Shown here: positions 17,453 to 25,741 of the stretch, in pieces
How the letters are laid out: each line of letters opens with the position of its first letter
Numbering within the stretch: position 1 is the first letter of the stretch
Source of the DNA: Azospirillum sp. 51_20
Lineage (GTDB): Bacteria; Pseudomonadota; Alphaproteobacteria; RF32; CAG-239
DNA: 64,000 nt
Reading direction: 5' to 3'
Assembly (NCBI GenBank): GCA_001917175.1
Contig: MNTV01000022.1
Span: 5,527 to 69,526, forward strand
The notes under the pieces: generated by a model
Databases searched by the model: none
The model's input: the letters and a program-made list of their open reading frames with translations, nothing else
What the model was told of the DNA's origin: nothing
Program-made: the position numbers and the translations under genes

Positions 17453-18841
17453 ATGCCGCTCAAAGTCGCTATTATCGGAAGGCCGAACGTCGGCAAATCG
17501 ACGCTGTTTAACCGTCTGGCGGGAAAAAAGCTGGCGATCGTTCACGACAAACCGGGCGTTACCCGCGACCGCAAGGAAACGCAGGCCCGCTTAAACGACC
17601 TGCCGCTTGTCATCATTGATACCGCCGGATACGAGTATTCCAACGAAAACAACCTGGAAGCGCGGATGTGGGAACAGACCAAAAAAGCCATTGACGAGGC
17701 CGACGTATGTTTGTTTCTCTATGATGCGCGCGCCGGTTTGCAGCCTTATGACGAACACTTTGCCGACATTTTGCGCCGCTCGCACAAACCGGTGGTTCTG
17801 CTGGCCAACAAATGCGAAGGCCGGCAGCAGGAAGACAGCCGTTTCGAGGCCTACAAACTGGGGCTCGGCGAGCCGATCCCCTTTTCCGCCGAACACGGAC
17901 TGGGAATGCTTGACTTATACGACGCGCTGAAAGAGCATTATTATCCGGAAGACGCGCCGAACGGGGAAAAGGCGGACGAAGAAAGCGCGGAGAAAAACGC
18001 CGGCGACGGGGAAGAATATGACGACAAACGCCCGATTCAGGTGGCAATCGTCGGCCGGCCGAACGTCGGCAAATCGACGCTGGTCAACGCCCTTTTGCAG
18101 GACGAACGGATGCTGACCGGGCCGGAAGCCGGGGTTACCCGCGACGCCATCGCTTCCGACTGGGAATGGCGGGGAAGAAAATTCAAGCTGGTAGACACCG
18201 CCGGGCTGCGTAAACAATCGAAAGTCAGCGATTCACTTGAGAAAATGTCGGCCGCTTCATCGCGTTATGCCGTCAACATGGCTCAGGTGGTGGTGCTGGT
18301 CTTAGACGCCGACGCGGTTCTCGACAAGCAGGATTTGACGATTGCGTCCCGCGTGCTGGATGAAGGGCGGGCACTGATCATTGCCGTCAACAAATGGGAC
18401 ATTGCCGACAAGAAAGAAGCCATCGAACGTTTGAAATACCGGCTGCGGACCTCGCTCACCCAGGTGGAAGGGATCCCGACGGTCACCATTTCCGCCCTCA
18501 AAGGCGAAGGACTGGACAAGCTGATGAGCGCGGTCGTAAAAATTTATACCCGCTGGAACAGCCGGGTGCCGACGGCGCCGCTCAACAAATGGTTTGCCGA
18601 CGTTACCGGCAACTATCCGCCGCCGCTCGGCAAAAACAAACGCCGGATCAAGCTGCGTTACATTACCCAGGCCAAAATCCGGCCGCCGTCATTTTTCATT
18701 TTCTCCAGCAACCCAGAAGGTCTGCCGGAGAGTTATCTGCGCTATCTGACCAACAGCCTGCGCGACACTTTCGATTTCGGCGGCGTACCGATCCGGATTA
18801 CCGTGCGCAAAACCGGCAATCCGTATGCCGACAACGACTGA
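17453..18841 (+). CDS. der: Ribosome biogenesis GTPase Der (EngA)
   Basis: 462 residues with two GTPase domains in tandem: G1 motif GRPNVGKST at about 9-17 and again near 200, G3 DTAGYE and DTAGLRKQ, G4 NKCE and NKWD. A C-terminal KH-like domain follows (LNKWFADVTGNYPPP, then PPSFFIFS). It is essential for 50S subunit maturation. The inter-domain linker is acidic (EKADEESAEKNAGDGEE). GGAGG lies ahead of the ATG. It closes the operon; no strong terminator is visible straight after. Confidence 0.97.
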   Translation: MPLKVAIIGRPNVGKSTLFNRLAGKKLAIVHDKPGVTRDRKETQARLNDLPLVIIDTAGYEYSNENNLEARMWEQTKKAIDEADVCLFLYDARAGLQPYDEHFADILRRSHKPVVLLANKCEGRQQEDSRFEAYKLGLGEPIPFSAEHGLGMLDLYDALKEHYYPEDAPNGEKADEESAEKNAGDGEEYDDKRPIQVAIVGRPNVGKSTLVNALLQDERMLTGPEAGVTRDAIASDWEWRGRKFKLVDTAGLRKQSKVSDSLEKMSAASSRYAVNMAQVVVLVLDADAVLDKQDLTIASRVLDEGRALIIAVNKWDIADKKEAIERLKYRLRTSLTQVEGIPTVTISALKGEGLDKLMSAVVKIYTRWNSRVPTAPLNKWFADVTGNYPPPLGKNKRRIKLRYITQAKIRPPSFFIFSSNPEGLPESYLRYLTNSLRDTFDFGGVPIRITVRKTGNPYADND

Positions 18842-19012
18842 GTGCCGCTCCGTAAGACGGAACGGACATACCGGTTGTTGGCAGACGAAGAATCAAAAAA
18901 GATTCTCCCGAACTGCTCGCATGCAGGGGGCAAAAAGTGCAGGCTCGGCCGGAAGGGGCTCATCATAAACTTTCATTAACTAACGCAAACGGTATTAACC
19001 ATTCCGAAACTC

Positions 19013-19058
19013 AAACGCCCGGCCCGAAGCTGCGCAAGCCTTACGGCCGGGTCGGCAT
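19013..19058. repeat. Dispersed hairpin element, copy 2
   Basis: Related to 8087-8133 (conserved AAACG, GGC, AGCT, CGCAAGC, CGGCCGGG, CAT). CCCGGCC and GGCCGGG form a 7-bp stem around the AGCT..AAGC core. Confidence 0.5.
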
Positions 19059-19094
19059 GTCTGCATCTGCCTGCTTATGCAGACTTTGAATCAC

Positions 19095-19120
19095 AAAAAA
19101 CGCCGACAAACTGCCGGCGC
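19095..19120 (-). terminator. Terminator after the helix-turn-helix gene
   Basis: CGCCG/CGGCG stem (19101-19105 with 19115-19119) followed on the - strand by T6. Confidence 0.65.
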
Positions 19121-19190
19121 TTTTCCTTTGCGTATTGTTGCGCTTTTTCCGAACCGGCCGTTCCGCGGTAAAACGGAACGGTTTTCGGTT

Positions 19191-19538
19191 TTACAACAAT
19201 TCCGGCGGAGAAAGTTCTTCCCTCTCCCCGGCTTTCCCTGACCGGTTATGCGCGCCGGGTTCCCGGCGAAGGTACTTTTCTTTCTCCTGTTCGCTGATCC
19301 CCTGAGGACGAAAGCTGCCGGGTTTCCTGTCTACCAGTTCAATGCCGATCCCTTTGCCGTAAAAATCGAGCAGCAGTTTATACGCGCTCCATTGGGCGGT
19401 ACTGCCAAGCTCAAGCTGGTCTATCATCTGCCACGGAACCCCGCTTTGTTTGGCCGCATGCTCCAGGCGAATCCCGTGATTGCGACGGTATTCGCCCAAT
19501 CGGCCGATTTTTTGTTTGATGTGAAGTTTGGATTTCAT
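19191..19538 (-). CDS. Helix-turn-helix DNA-binding protein (XRE-like)
   Basis: 115 residues. Residues 12-65 (RLGEYRRNHGIRLEHAAKQ, then SGVPWQMIDQLELG) fit an XRE/lambda-repressor-like helix-turn-helix; the C-terminal 45 residues are charged and probably unstructured. AAGGAG stands about 7 nt before the ATG. Its upstream side directly abuts the first unit of the folded tandem array (19561 on), so its promoter lies in or beside that unit. No toxin or partner gene is adjacent. Target sites are unknown. Confidence 0.7.
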   Translation of the reverse strand: MKSKLHIKQKIGRLGEYRRNHGIRLEHAAKQSGVPWQMIDQLELGSTAQWSAYKLLLDFYGKGIGIELVDRKPGSFRPQGISEQEKEKYLRREPGAHNRSGKAGEREELSPPELL

Positions 19539-19560
19539 GTTTGTAACTCCTTAATTTTGT

Positions 19561-19818
19561 TTATGATAAAAAACAAAACCGCCCGGAACAAATTCCAAGG
19601 CGGGGAGTTAGCAACTGTCAAAACACAGTCTGTCTTATTCGTCACGCCTCAGGCGCGCTTATATCGACAGCTCCCCTCAAGAGGAGTTTTTTTGTTTTGA
19701 AGGAGTTGCTACACTCCGCACCCGGCCTCCCGGATGCAGAGTTGATATTAAAGAAAACGCCGCCCGTTGGCAAGAGCTTTCTTTTAATCAACATTCCCCT
19801 TTGTTTTGCTTATTTACC
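19561..19818 (+). ncRNA. Tandem structured element, unit 1 of 3
   Basis: Helices: hairpin A CCGCC/GGCGG (19579-19583, 19599-19603); P1 GGAGT/ACTCC (19604-19608, 19713-19717); a AGCAACT/AGTTGCT (19610-19616, 19704-19710); b CAAAACA/TGTTTTG (19619-19625, 19693-19699); c CTGTC/GACAG (19630-19634, 19666-19670); d CGCC/GGCG (19645-19648, 19652-19655); e CTCC/GGAG (19671-19674, 19683-19686); then a CCGG hairpin (19718-19737) and a long stem 19741-19756 with 19778-19792. Strand is inferred. RNA or single-strand DNA function is unknown. Confidence 0.6.
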
Positions 19819-20077
19819 TTGATTTAAAACAAAACTCACCTTGATGAATTCAAGGTGAGGGAGTTCAAAACTGTTCAAAGTACAGCATACCTTATTCGCC
19901 ATGCTTTAAGCACGCTTATTTCGGTATCTCCCTCCAGTTTGGGAGTTATTTTCTTTGAAGGAGTTTTGAAGCTCCGCATCCGGCTTCCCGGATGCAGGGT
20001 TGATATTAAAGAAATTGCCGCCCGTTGGCAAGAGCTTTCTTTTAATCAACACTCTCCCTTTGTTTTGCTTATTTACC
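19819..20077 (+). ncRNA. Tandem structured element, unit 2 of 3
   Basis: Same layout with different stem sequences: hairpin A CTCACCTTGA/TCAAGGTGAG (19835-19844, 19850-19859); a TTCAAAACT/AGTTTTGAA (19864-19872, 19962-19970); b TTCAAAG/CTTTGAA (19874-19880, 19953-19959); c ATACC/GGTAT (19887-19891, 19923-19927); d TGCTT/AAGCA (19902-19906, 19908-19912); e CTCCC/GGGAG (19928-19932, 19941-19945). Junction blocks ACTG, ACAG, TTATTCG and GGAGT are kept. Confidence 0.6.
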
Positions 20078-20296
20078 TTGATTTAAAACAAAACTCACCC
20101 TGATGTAAAACCAAGGTGAGGGAGTTCACAACTGATCAACGAACAGTCCGGGTTATTCGCGCATATAGCCTTATATTCCCGGCTCCCTCTGTGAGGAGTC
20201 GTTCTTTTTCGTTGAAAGGAGTTGTGACACTCCGCACCCGGCCTCCCGGATGCAGGATTGATATTAAAGAAATTGCCGCCCGTTGGCAAGCGGAAA
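20078..20296 (+). ncRNA. Tandem structured element, unit 3 of 3 (3' end altered)
   Basis: Hairpin A CTCACC/GGTGAG (20094-20099, 20115-20120); P1 GGAGT/ACTCC (20121-20125, 20229-20233); a TCACAACT/AGTTGTGA (20126-20133, 20220-20227); b TCAACG/CGTTGA (20136-20141, 20210-20215); c CCGGG/CCCGG (20148-20152, 20178-20182); d ATATA/TATAT (20163-20167, 20172-20176); e CTCC/GGAG (20183-20186, 20195-20198). The final long stem is truncated where the satellite begins. Confidence 0.6.
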
Positions 20297-20302
20297 ATTA
20301 AT

Positions 20303-20340
20303 CAGGCTTTTTTTGAGGGAGAGAAAACGGAAAAAGCCTG
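20303..20340. other. Perfect 10-bp inverted repeat at the satellite edge
   Basis: CAGGCTTTTT (20303-20312) pairs with AAAAAGCCTG (20331-20340). Sits between unit 3 and the hexamer satellite. Confidence 0.6.
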
Positions 20341-20349
20341 GCAAGAGGG

Positions 20350-20590
20350 AAAGAGGAAGAGGAAGAGGAAGAGGAAGAGGAAGAGGAAGAGGAAGAGGAA
20401 GAGGAAGAGGAAGAGGAAGAGGAAGAGGAAGTGGAAGAGGAAGAGAGGAAGTGGAAGTGGAAGAGGAAGAGAAAGAGAAAGTGGAAGAGGAAGAGGAAGA
20501 GGAAGAGGAAGAGGAAGAGGAAGAGGAAGAGGAAGAGGAAGAGGAAAAGGAAGTGGAAGTGGAAGAGGAAGAGGAAGTGGAAGAGGAAAA
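20350..20590. repeat. Hexanucleotide satellite (GAGGAA)n
   Basis: About 240 bp of GAGGAA with scattered GTGGAA and AAAGAG variants, purine on the + strand apart from scattered T. All frames are open by composition, giving Lys-Arg or Glu strings on + and Leu-Pro/Phe-Leu strings on -; none has gene signals. Confidence 0.95.
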
Positions 20591-20674
20591 GAAAACGGAT
20601 ATGGATAAGGGTGTGGAATCGAACAGGGAAATGCAAATGCGGAAGAAGTAAAAACAGGGGTACGGAAACGGAAG

Positions 20675-20846
20675 CAGGAGTAAAGCCGGAAGAAGCGGGG
20701 CGGGATTGGGGGAAAATCGGAAATAAGAGCGAATGCGGGTATAAGGGTAAAGGACGAAAACAGGAGTAAAGCCGGAAGAAGCGGGGCGGGATTGGGGGAA
20801 AATCGGAAATAAGAGCGAATGCGGGCATAAGGGTGAACAACGAAAA
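20675..20846. repeat. 86-bp direct duplication
   Basis: 20675-20760 and 20761-20846 are nearly identical, each starting CAGGAGTAAAGCCGGAAG; a third copy starts at 20847 and decays within about 15 bp. No gene. Confidence 0.9.
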
Positions 20847-20942
20847 CAGGAGTAAGGCGAAAAAGGAAGCAGGCGTCAGAGGAGAAATGGAAATAAGCGT
20901 ATGTGCGGGAAATGAAAAAAATACGGGGATCAAATCCGACGC

Positions 20943-21260
20943 GGAAACTTCGGGACGGTTCGGCACGACGGTTTCGGGGCGGTTCAGCATAAAGGATTGC
21001 CGGAAAGGGATGGCAGATTCGGGAAAGTCCGGGCACAAAAGGCTCGGACGGGTTTGGCGTAATAAAACTTGGCAAGTTCAGCACGGCTGGTTCAGACAAA
21101 TTCTGCATGACGGGCTGTAGGGGAAGCGTGATCAATTTAGAAAGATTTAGGATGACAAAATCGGACAAATTCTACACAACATATTTGAGACGGTTCGGTG
21201 CGGCCGGGTCGATATACTTCGGCATGACGGACTGCGGAAGAAGCGCGGCGGATTCAATTA
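20943..21260. repeat. Degenerate ~24-bp tandem repeat, about 13 units
   Basis: A 22-25 bp period with rough consensus TTCGGGACGGTTCGGCATGA. On the - strand the frame gives an eight-residue period (NLSEP-like). Strongly decayed. Confidence 0.6.
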
Positions 21261-21345
21261 TTTCGGCACACCGCATTTTTGAACATAAAGGCATGAACTG
21301 CCGCTTGTGCATATCCGAGGCAATTTGTCACAACAAAAAAAACAA

Positions 21346-21861
21346 TTAACCCAAAACGTTTCCGGCGGTGATGAACGAAACGATTGTTTCTGCCGTTTGT
21401 TCGGGCGTCTGCCCGTCATTGTCGATAATCAGGTCGGAGCGGACAAAGCGGTTGAATCCCCGCGCATACATTTCCCGGATGCGTTTTGTTTCCCAGTCGG
21501 TCAGCTCTCTCGCGCCGCGGTTAACAAGGCATTTTTCCAGCGGCGGATTAAGCGTGACGACGACAAATGCCGCCTTGTTTCCGGCGATTTGCCGAACGGC
21601 TGTATAAGTTTTTTCCGTCATCGGATAGGCAAAAACGACATACTCGAACCGCCGTTCCCGAAGATGTCTGCCGAGTTCGCCGTAAAGCCGCCTCAGGCGC
21701 TCTTCTATCCGCGCCCAAAAGTCGGGAAACAACGCAGCCTCCTCATCAGACAGCAGATCGTCGACCTCAATAAAAACCGCATTCTTCAGCTTTTCGGTCA
21801 AAATTCCGGCAACCGTGGATTTGCCGGAATTTATCGCGCCGCCGATATTGACGATTTTCAT
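21346..21861 (-). CDS. P-loop kinase-like protein
   Basis: 171 residues. Walker A at 7-16 (GGAINSGKST), a VEVDD-type acidic stretch at about 31-35 (FIEVDDLLSD), a beta strand before TLNPPLEKCLVNRG (lid region with arginine) and IIDNDGQTPEQ near the end. The plan is that of small nucleoside, shikimate or gluconate-type kinases, but the substrate cannot be named. It lies 27 nt downstream of ampG and could be co-transcribed with it. Confidence 0.7.
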   Translation of the reverse strand: MKIVNIGGAINSGKSTVAGILTEKLKNAVFIEVDDLLSDEEAALFPDFWARIEERLRRLYGELGRHLRERRFEYVVFAYPMTEKTYTAVRQIAGNKAAFVVVTLNPPLEKCLVNRGARELTDWETKRIREMYARGFNRFVRSDLIIDNDGQTPEQTAETIVSFITAGNVLG

Positions 21862-21888
21862 AACTTCTCTCCTCTCCCTTCCCGAAAA

Positions 21889-23169
21889 TCAGGACAGCAC
21901 TTTCTTTTTGATCATATAAGCCAGCAGGAAAAGTCCCGGCAGCACCATCAGCGAGGCAATCAGGAAAAACAGCGGCCAGCTGACGTGATCGGCCAAAATG
22001 CCGCTGGTTGAGGCAAAAATATCCCGCGGCAGACTCATCAAGGAAGACAAAAGCGCATATTGGGTGGCACTGTAGGCCACGTTGCAAAGCGAAGCCATAT
22101 AGGCAACCAGCGCGGTAGTGCCCATGCCGGCGGCCAGATTGTCCATGCAGATCGTCAGCGACAAGGTATAAACGTTGTCGCCGGCATAGGCCTGGCCGAT
22201 ATACACCAGATTGGTCACGCCCTGCAAAACGCCGAACAGCATCAGCGCTTTCGGCAAACCGCTGCGTTTGATGTAAATGCCGCCGAGCAGGCCGCCGGCA
22301 ATGGTCGCCAGCATGCCGTAAATTTTTGACACGTAAGCGATCTCAGCGTTGCTGAACCCCATATCCTTGTAAAAAACGAAAGCCATCGGCGCCTTATATT
22401 CGTCGCTCAGCCGATAGAGCAGGATAAACAGCAGAATCAGCCCCCAGCGGTGATGATGCATAAAATCCTTAAACGGTTCATAAACGGATTCCCGCAAAAA
22501 ACGCCGCAGCCGGGGTTTAAACGGCAGCTTCTCCCGTTCTTCCCGGTAAGCGCGGTCCTTATACGGCTCTTTGGCCAGCAGCACGGTCACAATGCCGACC
22601 AGAGCGCCGAGCGCCATCACAATATAAACTTCCCGCCAGTCGAGCCAGGTTGTCAGCCACAGGGCAAAAGCGCCGGAAAAAAGCATTCCCAGCCGGTAGC
22701 CCAGCACGAAAACGGCCGAACCGGCGCCCTGCTCCGCGGTTTCAAAACTGTCAATGCGATAGGCGTCGAGAACAATGTCCTGCGAGGCCGAACAGCCGGC
22801 GACAATCAATGCCAGAAGCGCCATCCAGGCGGTATGCTCAGCCGGATTGACTGCCGACATTGCGAGAATAGCCGCCAGCATGCACAACTGGATGAACAAC
22901 GCCCAGCCGCGGCGGCGCCCCAGACGCTCAAACAACGGCAGCCGGATGCGGTCGATCAGCGGCGACCATATCCATTTGAAGCCGTAGGGCATCCGCGTCA
23001 GCGAAAAAAGGCCGATCAAAGCATAGGGAATCTGACTTTCCTGCAGCCACACCGTCAGCGTGCTGCCGACCAGAAGCAGCGGAAAACCGCTGGAAAAGCC
23101 GAACGCCAGCATTACCGGCATTCTCCGGTCGGCATAAATTTTCGCGGCGTCCAGCCATTTTGCAAACAT
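21889..23169 (-). CDS. ampG: AmpG-type muropeptide permease (MFS)
   Basis: 426 residues from ATG at 23169 (a TTG two codons earlier is less likely). About 12 membrane helices. AmpG-type signatures include FSSGFPLLLVGSTL (26-39), PYGFKWIWSPLIDR and GCSASQDIVLDAYRID. It imports anhydro-muropeptides from periplasmic peptidoglycan turnover for recycling. GGGAG lies upstream. A related S66 LD-carboxypeptidase, also in cell-wall recycling, is encoded at 33411. The shorter 12-helix form rather than the 14-helix E. coli form is seen. Confidence 0.9.
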   Translation of the reverse strand: MFAKWLDAAKIYADRRMPVMLAFGFSSGFPLLLVGSTLTVWLQESQIPYALIGLFSLTRMPYGFKWIWSPLIDRIRLPLFERLGRRRGWALFIQLCMLAAILAMSAVNPAEHTAWMALLALIVAGCSASQDIVLDAYRIDSFETAEQGAGSAVFVLGYRLGMLFSGAFALWLTTWLDWREVYIVMALGALVGIVTVLLAKEPYKDRAYREEREKLPFKPRLRRFLRESVYEPFKDFMHHHRWGLILLFILLYRLSDEYKAPMAFVFYKDMGFSNAEIAYVSKIYGMLATIAGGLLGGIYIKRSGLPKALMLFGVLQGVTNLVYIGQAYAGDNVYTLSLTICMDNLAAGMGTTALVAYMASLCNVAYSATQYALLSSLMSLPRDIFASTSGILADHVSWPLFFLIASLMVLPGLFLLAYMIKKKVLS

Positions 23170-23339
23170 CGGCAAACTCTCCCTTATTTGCGTTTTTATA
23201 GCACGGACAGGTTAATTTTTTATATAGTATAATCCATTTTCCGCCGGAAAACGGGAATTTTGAAAATACGGACAATCTTCACGTCTTTTTTATATTTTTC
23301 CTCATAAAGAAAACCGACGGCAAATGAAATTTTAAGATT

Positions 23340-24425
23340 TTACAAGCAGATTTGTTCGATCACGTAATTGAGCAGCAATCGGCCGACCGGCGTAACCCGG
23401 ACGTTTTGCGGCGTTTCTTCGACCAGCCCTTCATCTTTAAGAGCCGCCAGCTGTCCGCGGTCGGCAAAATCTTCCCATGTCAGCCCCGAAAGAGCGGCAA
23501 AACGCGTCTTGTCGATCCCCTCGTTCAGGCGCAGTCCCATAATCGTCAGCTCTTCCGCCCGTTCGCGCGGCGTAACCTCTTCCAGCTGCCGCGGATGGGT
23601 GGTTGAAAAAAGCTTTTTCCCGCAGTGCAGACGGCCGACCGCACCGTTGCCGACACCGACATAATCGTCGCCCTGCCAATAACCGAGATTGTGCCGGCAC
23701 TCACTTCCCGGCGCGGCATAGTTGGAAATTTCATATTGCCGGTAGCCGGCAGCGGACGTCAGTTCTTCCGACAGCCGGTACAACGCCGCCGCCGCTTCTT
23801 CTTCCATTGCCGGCACGTTTTTTAAGGCAAATACGGTGCCTTCTTCAATCGTCAGCTGATAAAGCGACAAATGTTTCATCCCCAGCGCCGCCGCCTGCCG
23901 CAGCTCGCGTTCCCAGGCAGCCGGCGTCTGCCCGGGACGGGCATAAATCAGATCAAGCGAATGATTGTCAAAATTTTTCAACACCGAATCGACGGACGCA
24001 AGCGCTTCCTTCACCCCGTGCGTGCGCCCCAAAAACCGGAGATCGGCGTCGTTTAAGGCCTGAACGCCGAGGGAAAGCCGGTTGATGCCGGCGGCGCGCA
24101 GATCGGCAAAAAGCCCCGGACGATCGGTGTTAGGGTTGGCTTCGAGCGAAATTTCCGGCTGTTCGGAAAGCGGCCACAGAGCGGCGATTTTATCCAGAAT
24201 GCGGGCAATCTGCTTCGGTTCCAACAGCGACGGGGTGCCGCCGCCGAAAAAGACCGAATCGACCGTATAACCGTCGTTTAAACCGCGGTAATATTCCAGA
24301 TCCGCCAGATAACCGTCAACGATTGCCGCCTGGTCAACATCCTTTTTCACCCGGCTGAAAAAATCACAGTACGGGCATTTGCTGCGGCAGAACGGCCAGT
24401 GAATGTAAACGCCGAGCCGGGGCAT
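23340..24425 (-). CDS. hemW: Radical SAM heme chaperone HemW
   Basis: 361 residues. Radical SAM cysteines C13, C17, C20 in CRSKCPYC, followed by DFFS; FFGGGTPSLL, ISLEANPNT, NRLSLGVQALND and HNLGYWQGDDYVGVGNGAVG match HemW rather than coproporphyrinogen oxidase HemN. It binds heme and hands it to acceptor proteins. Its ATG overlaps the hslU stop, making it the last gene of hslV-hslU-hemW. Confidence 0.93.
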   Translation of the reverse strand: MPRLGVYIHWPFCRSKCPYCDFFSRVKKDVDQAAIVDGYLADLEYYRGLNDGYTVDSVFFGGGTPSLLEPKQIARILDKIAALWPLSEQPEISLEANPNTDRPGLFADLRAAGINRLSLGVQALNDADLRFLGRTHGVKEALASVDSVLKNFDNHSLDLIYARPGQTPAAWERELRQAAALGMKHLSLYQLTIEEGTVFALKNVPAMEEEAAAALYRLSEELTSAAGYRQYEISNYAAPGSECRHNLGYWQGDDYVGVGNGAVGRLHCGKKLFSTTHPRQLEEVTPRERAEELTIMGLRLNEGIDKTRFAALSGLTWEDFADRGQLAALKDEGLVEETPQNVRVTPVGRLLLNYVIEQICL

Positions 24426-25741
24426 CAGAGGATAAACTTCGACAAGTCGCCGGATTGGGTGTACTTAGCCAGCTTTTCTTCCACCATGGCGGCGGTGATC
24501 ACCGCTTTTTCCCCGCTTCTGTCGGAAGCCGAAAAACTGATGTCCTCAAGCAGAATTTCCAGCACCGTATGCAGCCGGCGGGCGCCGATATTTTCCACGT
24601 TTTCGTTGATTTGGACGGCAATGTCGGCAATCTTGTCGATTGCGGCCGGTTCAAACTCGAGGGTAAAGTTTTCGGTCGCCAGCAGCGCCTGATACTGTTC
24701 GATCAGGTTGGCTTCCGGCTCGGTCAGAATACGCACGAAATCGTCATGGGTCAAGGCCGACAGCTCAACCCGGATCGGCAGACGCCCCTGCAATTCCGGC
24801 AGCAGGTCAGACGGCTTGGAAAGATGAAACGCCCCCGAACAGATAAACAGGATATGGTCGGTTTTGACCATGCCGTGCTTGGTCGAAACGGCGGTTCCTT
24901 CAATCAGCGGCAGCAAATCGCGCTGAACCCCTTCGCGGGAAACGTCGCCGCCGCGGCGCTCGACGCTGCCGCATATCTTGTCGATTTCATCGATGAAGAC
25001 AATGCCGTCGTTTTCCACCGCTTTTATCGCGCGGGAAATAATTTTTTCGTTGTCAAGCAGCTTGTCGCTTTCCTCCTGCAGCACCAGCTTTTCGGCATCG
25101 GCAACGGTCATTTTGCGGTTTTTATATTTTTCGCCCATCGATTTGCCGAAAATATCGCCCAGGCTGATCATTCCCATCTGGGCGCCGGGCATGCCGGGAA
25201 TTTCCATCGTCGGCATGGTGTTGGCGCCGGTATCGATCACGCTGATTTCGATTTCGCGCTCGGCCAGGGCGCCTTCGCGCAGCATTTTGCGAAACTTCTG
25301 TTTGGTATCTTCGCTGGCGGAAACGCCGACCAGCGCTTCCAAAATCCTTTCTTCGGCAGCGATCGCGGCCTTTTCGCTCACCTCTTTGCGCATTCTTTCG
25401 CGGGTGCTGTTAATGGCAATGTCCAGCAGATCGCGGATAATCGACTCCACATCGCGGCCGACATAGCCTATCTCGGTAAATTTGGTTGCTTCCACCTTAA
25501 TGAAAGGCGCTTTGGCCAGCCGTGCCAGACGGCGGGAAATTTCGGTTTTGCCGACGCCGGTGGGACCGACCATCAGAATGTTCTTGGGCACGATTTCCTC
25601 ACGCAGGTTTTCGGCCACCTGCATCCGCCGCCAGCGGTTGCGCAGAGCGACCGCCACCGCCTTTTTGGCCTCGTTCTGGCCGACAATGAAGCGGTCCAGC
25701 TCGGAAACAATCTCACGGGGACTGAAATTTGCACTACTCAT
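24425..25741 (-). CDS. hslU: HslU, ATPase subunit of the HslUV protease
   Basis: 438 residues from ATG at 25741, which overlaps the hslV stop by 8 nt; an upstream in-frame start (25759) lies inside hslV and would add residues not usual in the family. Walker A GPTGVGKTE (59-67), Walker B IVFIDEIDK, sensor and arginine-finger regions with RRLHTVLE near the end. It unfolds substrates and feeds them to HslV. Confidence 0.97.
   Translation of the reverse strand: MSSANFSPREIVSELDRFIVGQNEAKKAVAVALRNRWRRMQVAENLREEIVPKNILMVGPTGVGKTEISRRLARLAKAPFIKVEATKFTEIGYVGRDVESIIRDLLDIAINSTRERMRKEVSEKAAIAAEERILEALVGVSASEDTKQKFRKMLREGALAEREIEISVIDTGANTMPTMEIPGMPGAQMGMISLGDIFGKSMGEKYKNRKMTVADAEKLVLQEESDKLLDNEKIISRAIKAVENDGIVFIDEIDKICGSVERRGGDVSREGVQRDLLPLIEGTAVSTKHGMVKTDHILFICSGAFHLSKPSDLLPELQGRLPIRVELSALTHDDFVRILTEPEANLIEQYQALLATENFTLEFEPAAIDKIADIAVQINENVENIGARRLHTVLEILLEDISFSASDRSGEKAVITAAMVEEKLAKYTQSGDLSKFIL

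Larger units (their letters stand above)
18842..19190. other. Gene-free intergenic stretch after der
   Basis: 349 bp with no credible reading frame. It holds short hairpins (AGAATC/GATTCT near 18888, CCGTTCCG 19158-19165 with CGGAACGG 19174-19181), the second copy of the dispersed element (19013-19058) and a terminator at 19095-19120. Its function is not evident. Confidence 0.6.

Noticed and set aside
18880..18965. 4.5S (SRP) RNA
   Set aside because: Contains GGCCGGAAGG but lacks the GGUCAGG..GCAGC context and the closing helix of SRP RNA.
19561..20296. CRISPR array or integron attC array
   Set aside because: Units are ~258 bp without short repeat-spacer order; no cas or integrase gene; the conserved parts are junctions rather than palindromic ends.
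19855..20301. Short frames ending in CRVDIKEIAARWQ in array units 2 and 3
   Set aside because: Only the conserved 3' hairpin gives similar peptides; upstream parts change in ways that keep base pairing, not amino acids.
20258..21168. Long open frames with Lys-Arg, Glu or Leu-Pro runs on both strands
   Set aside because: Purine/pyrimidine hexamers cannot form stop codons in several frames, so openness is expected; no start signals or conserved domain.
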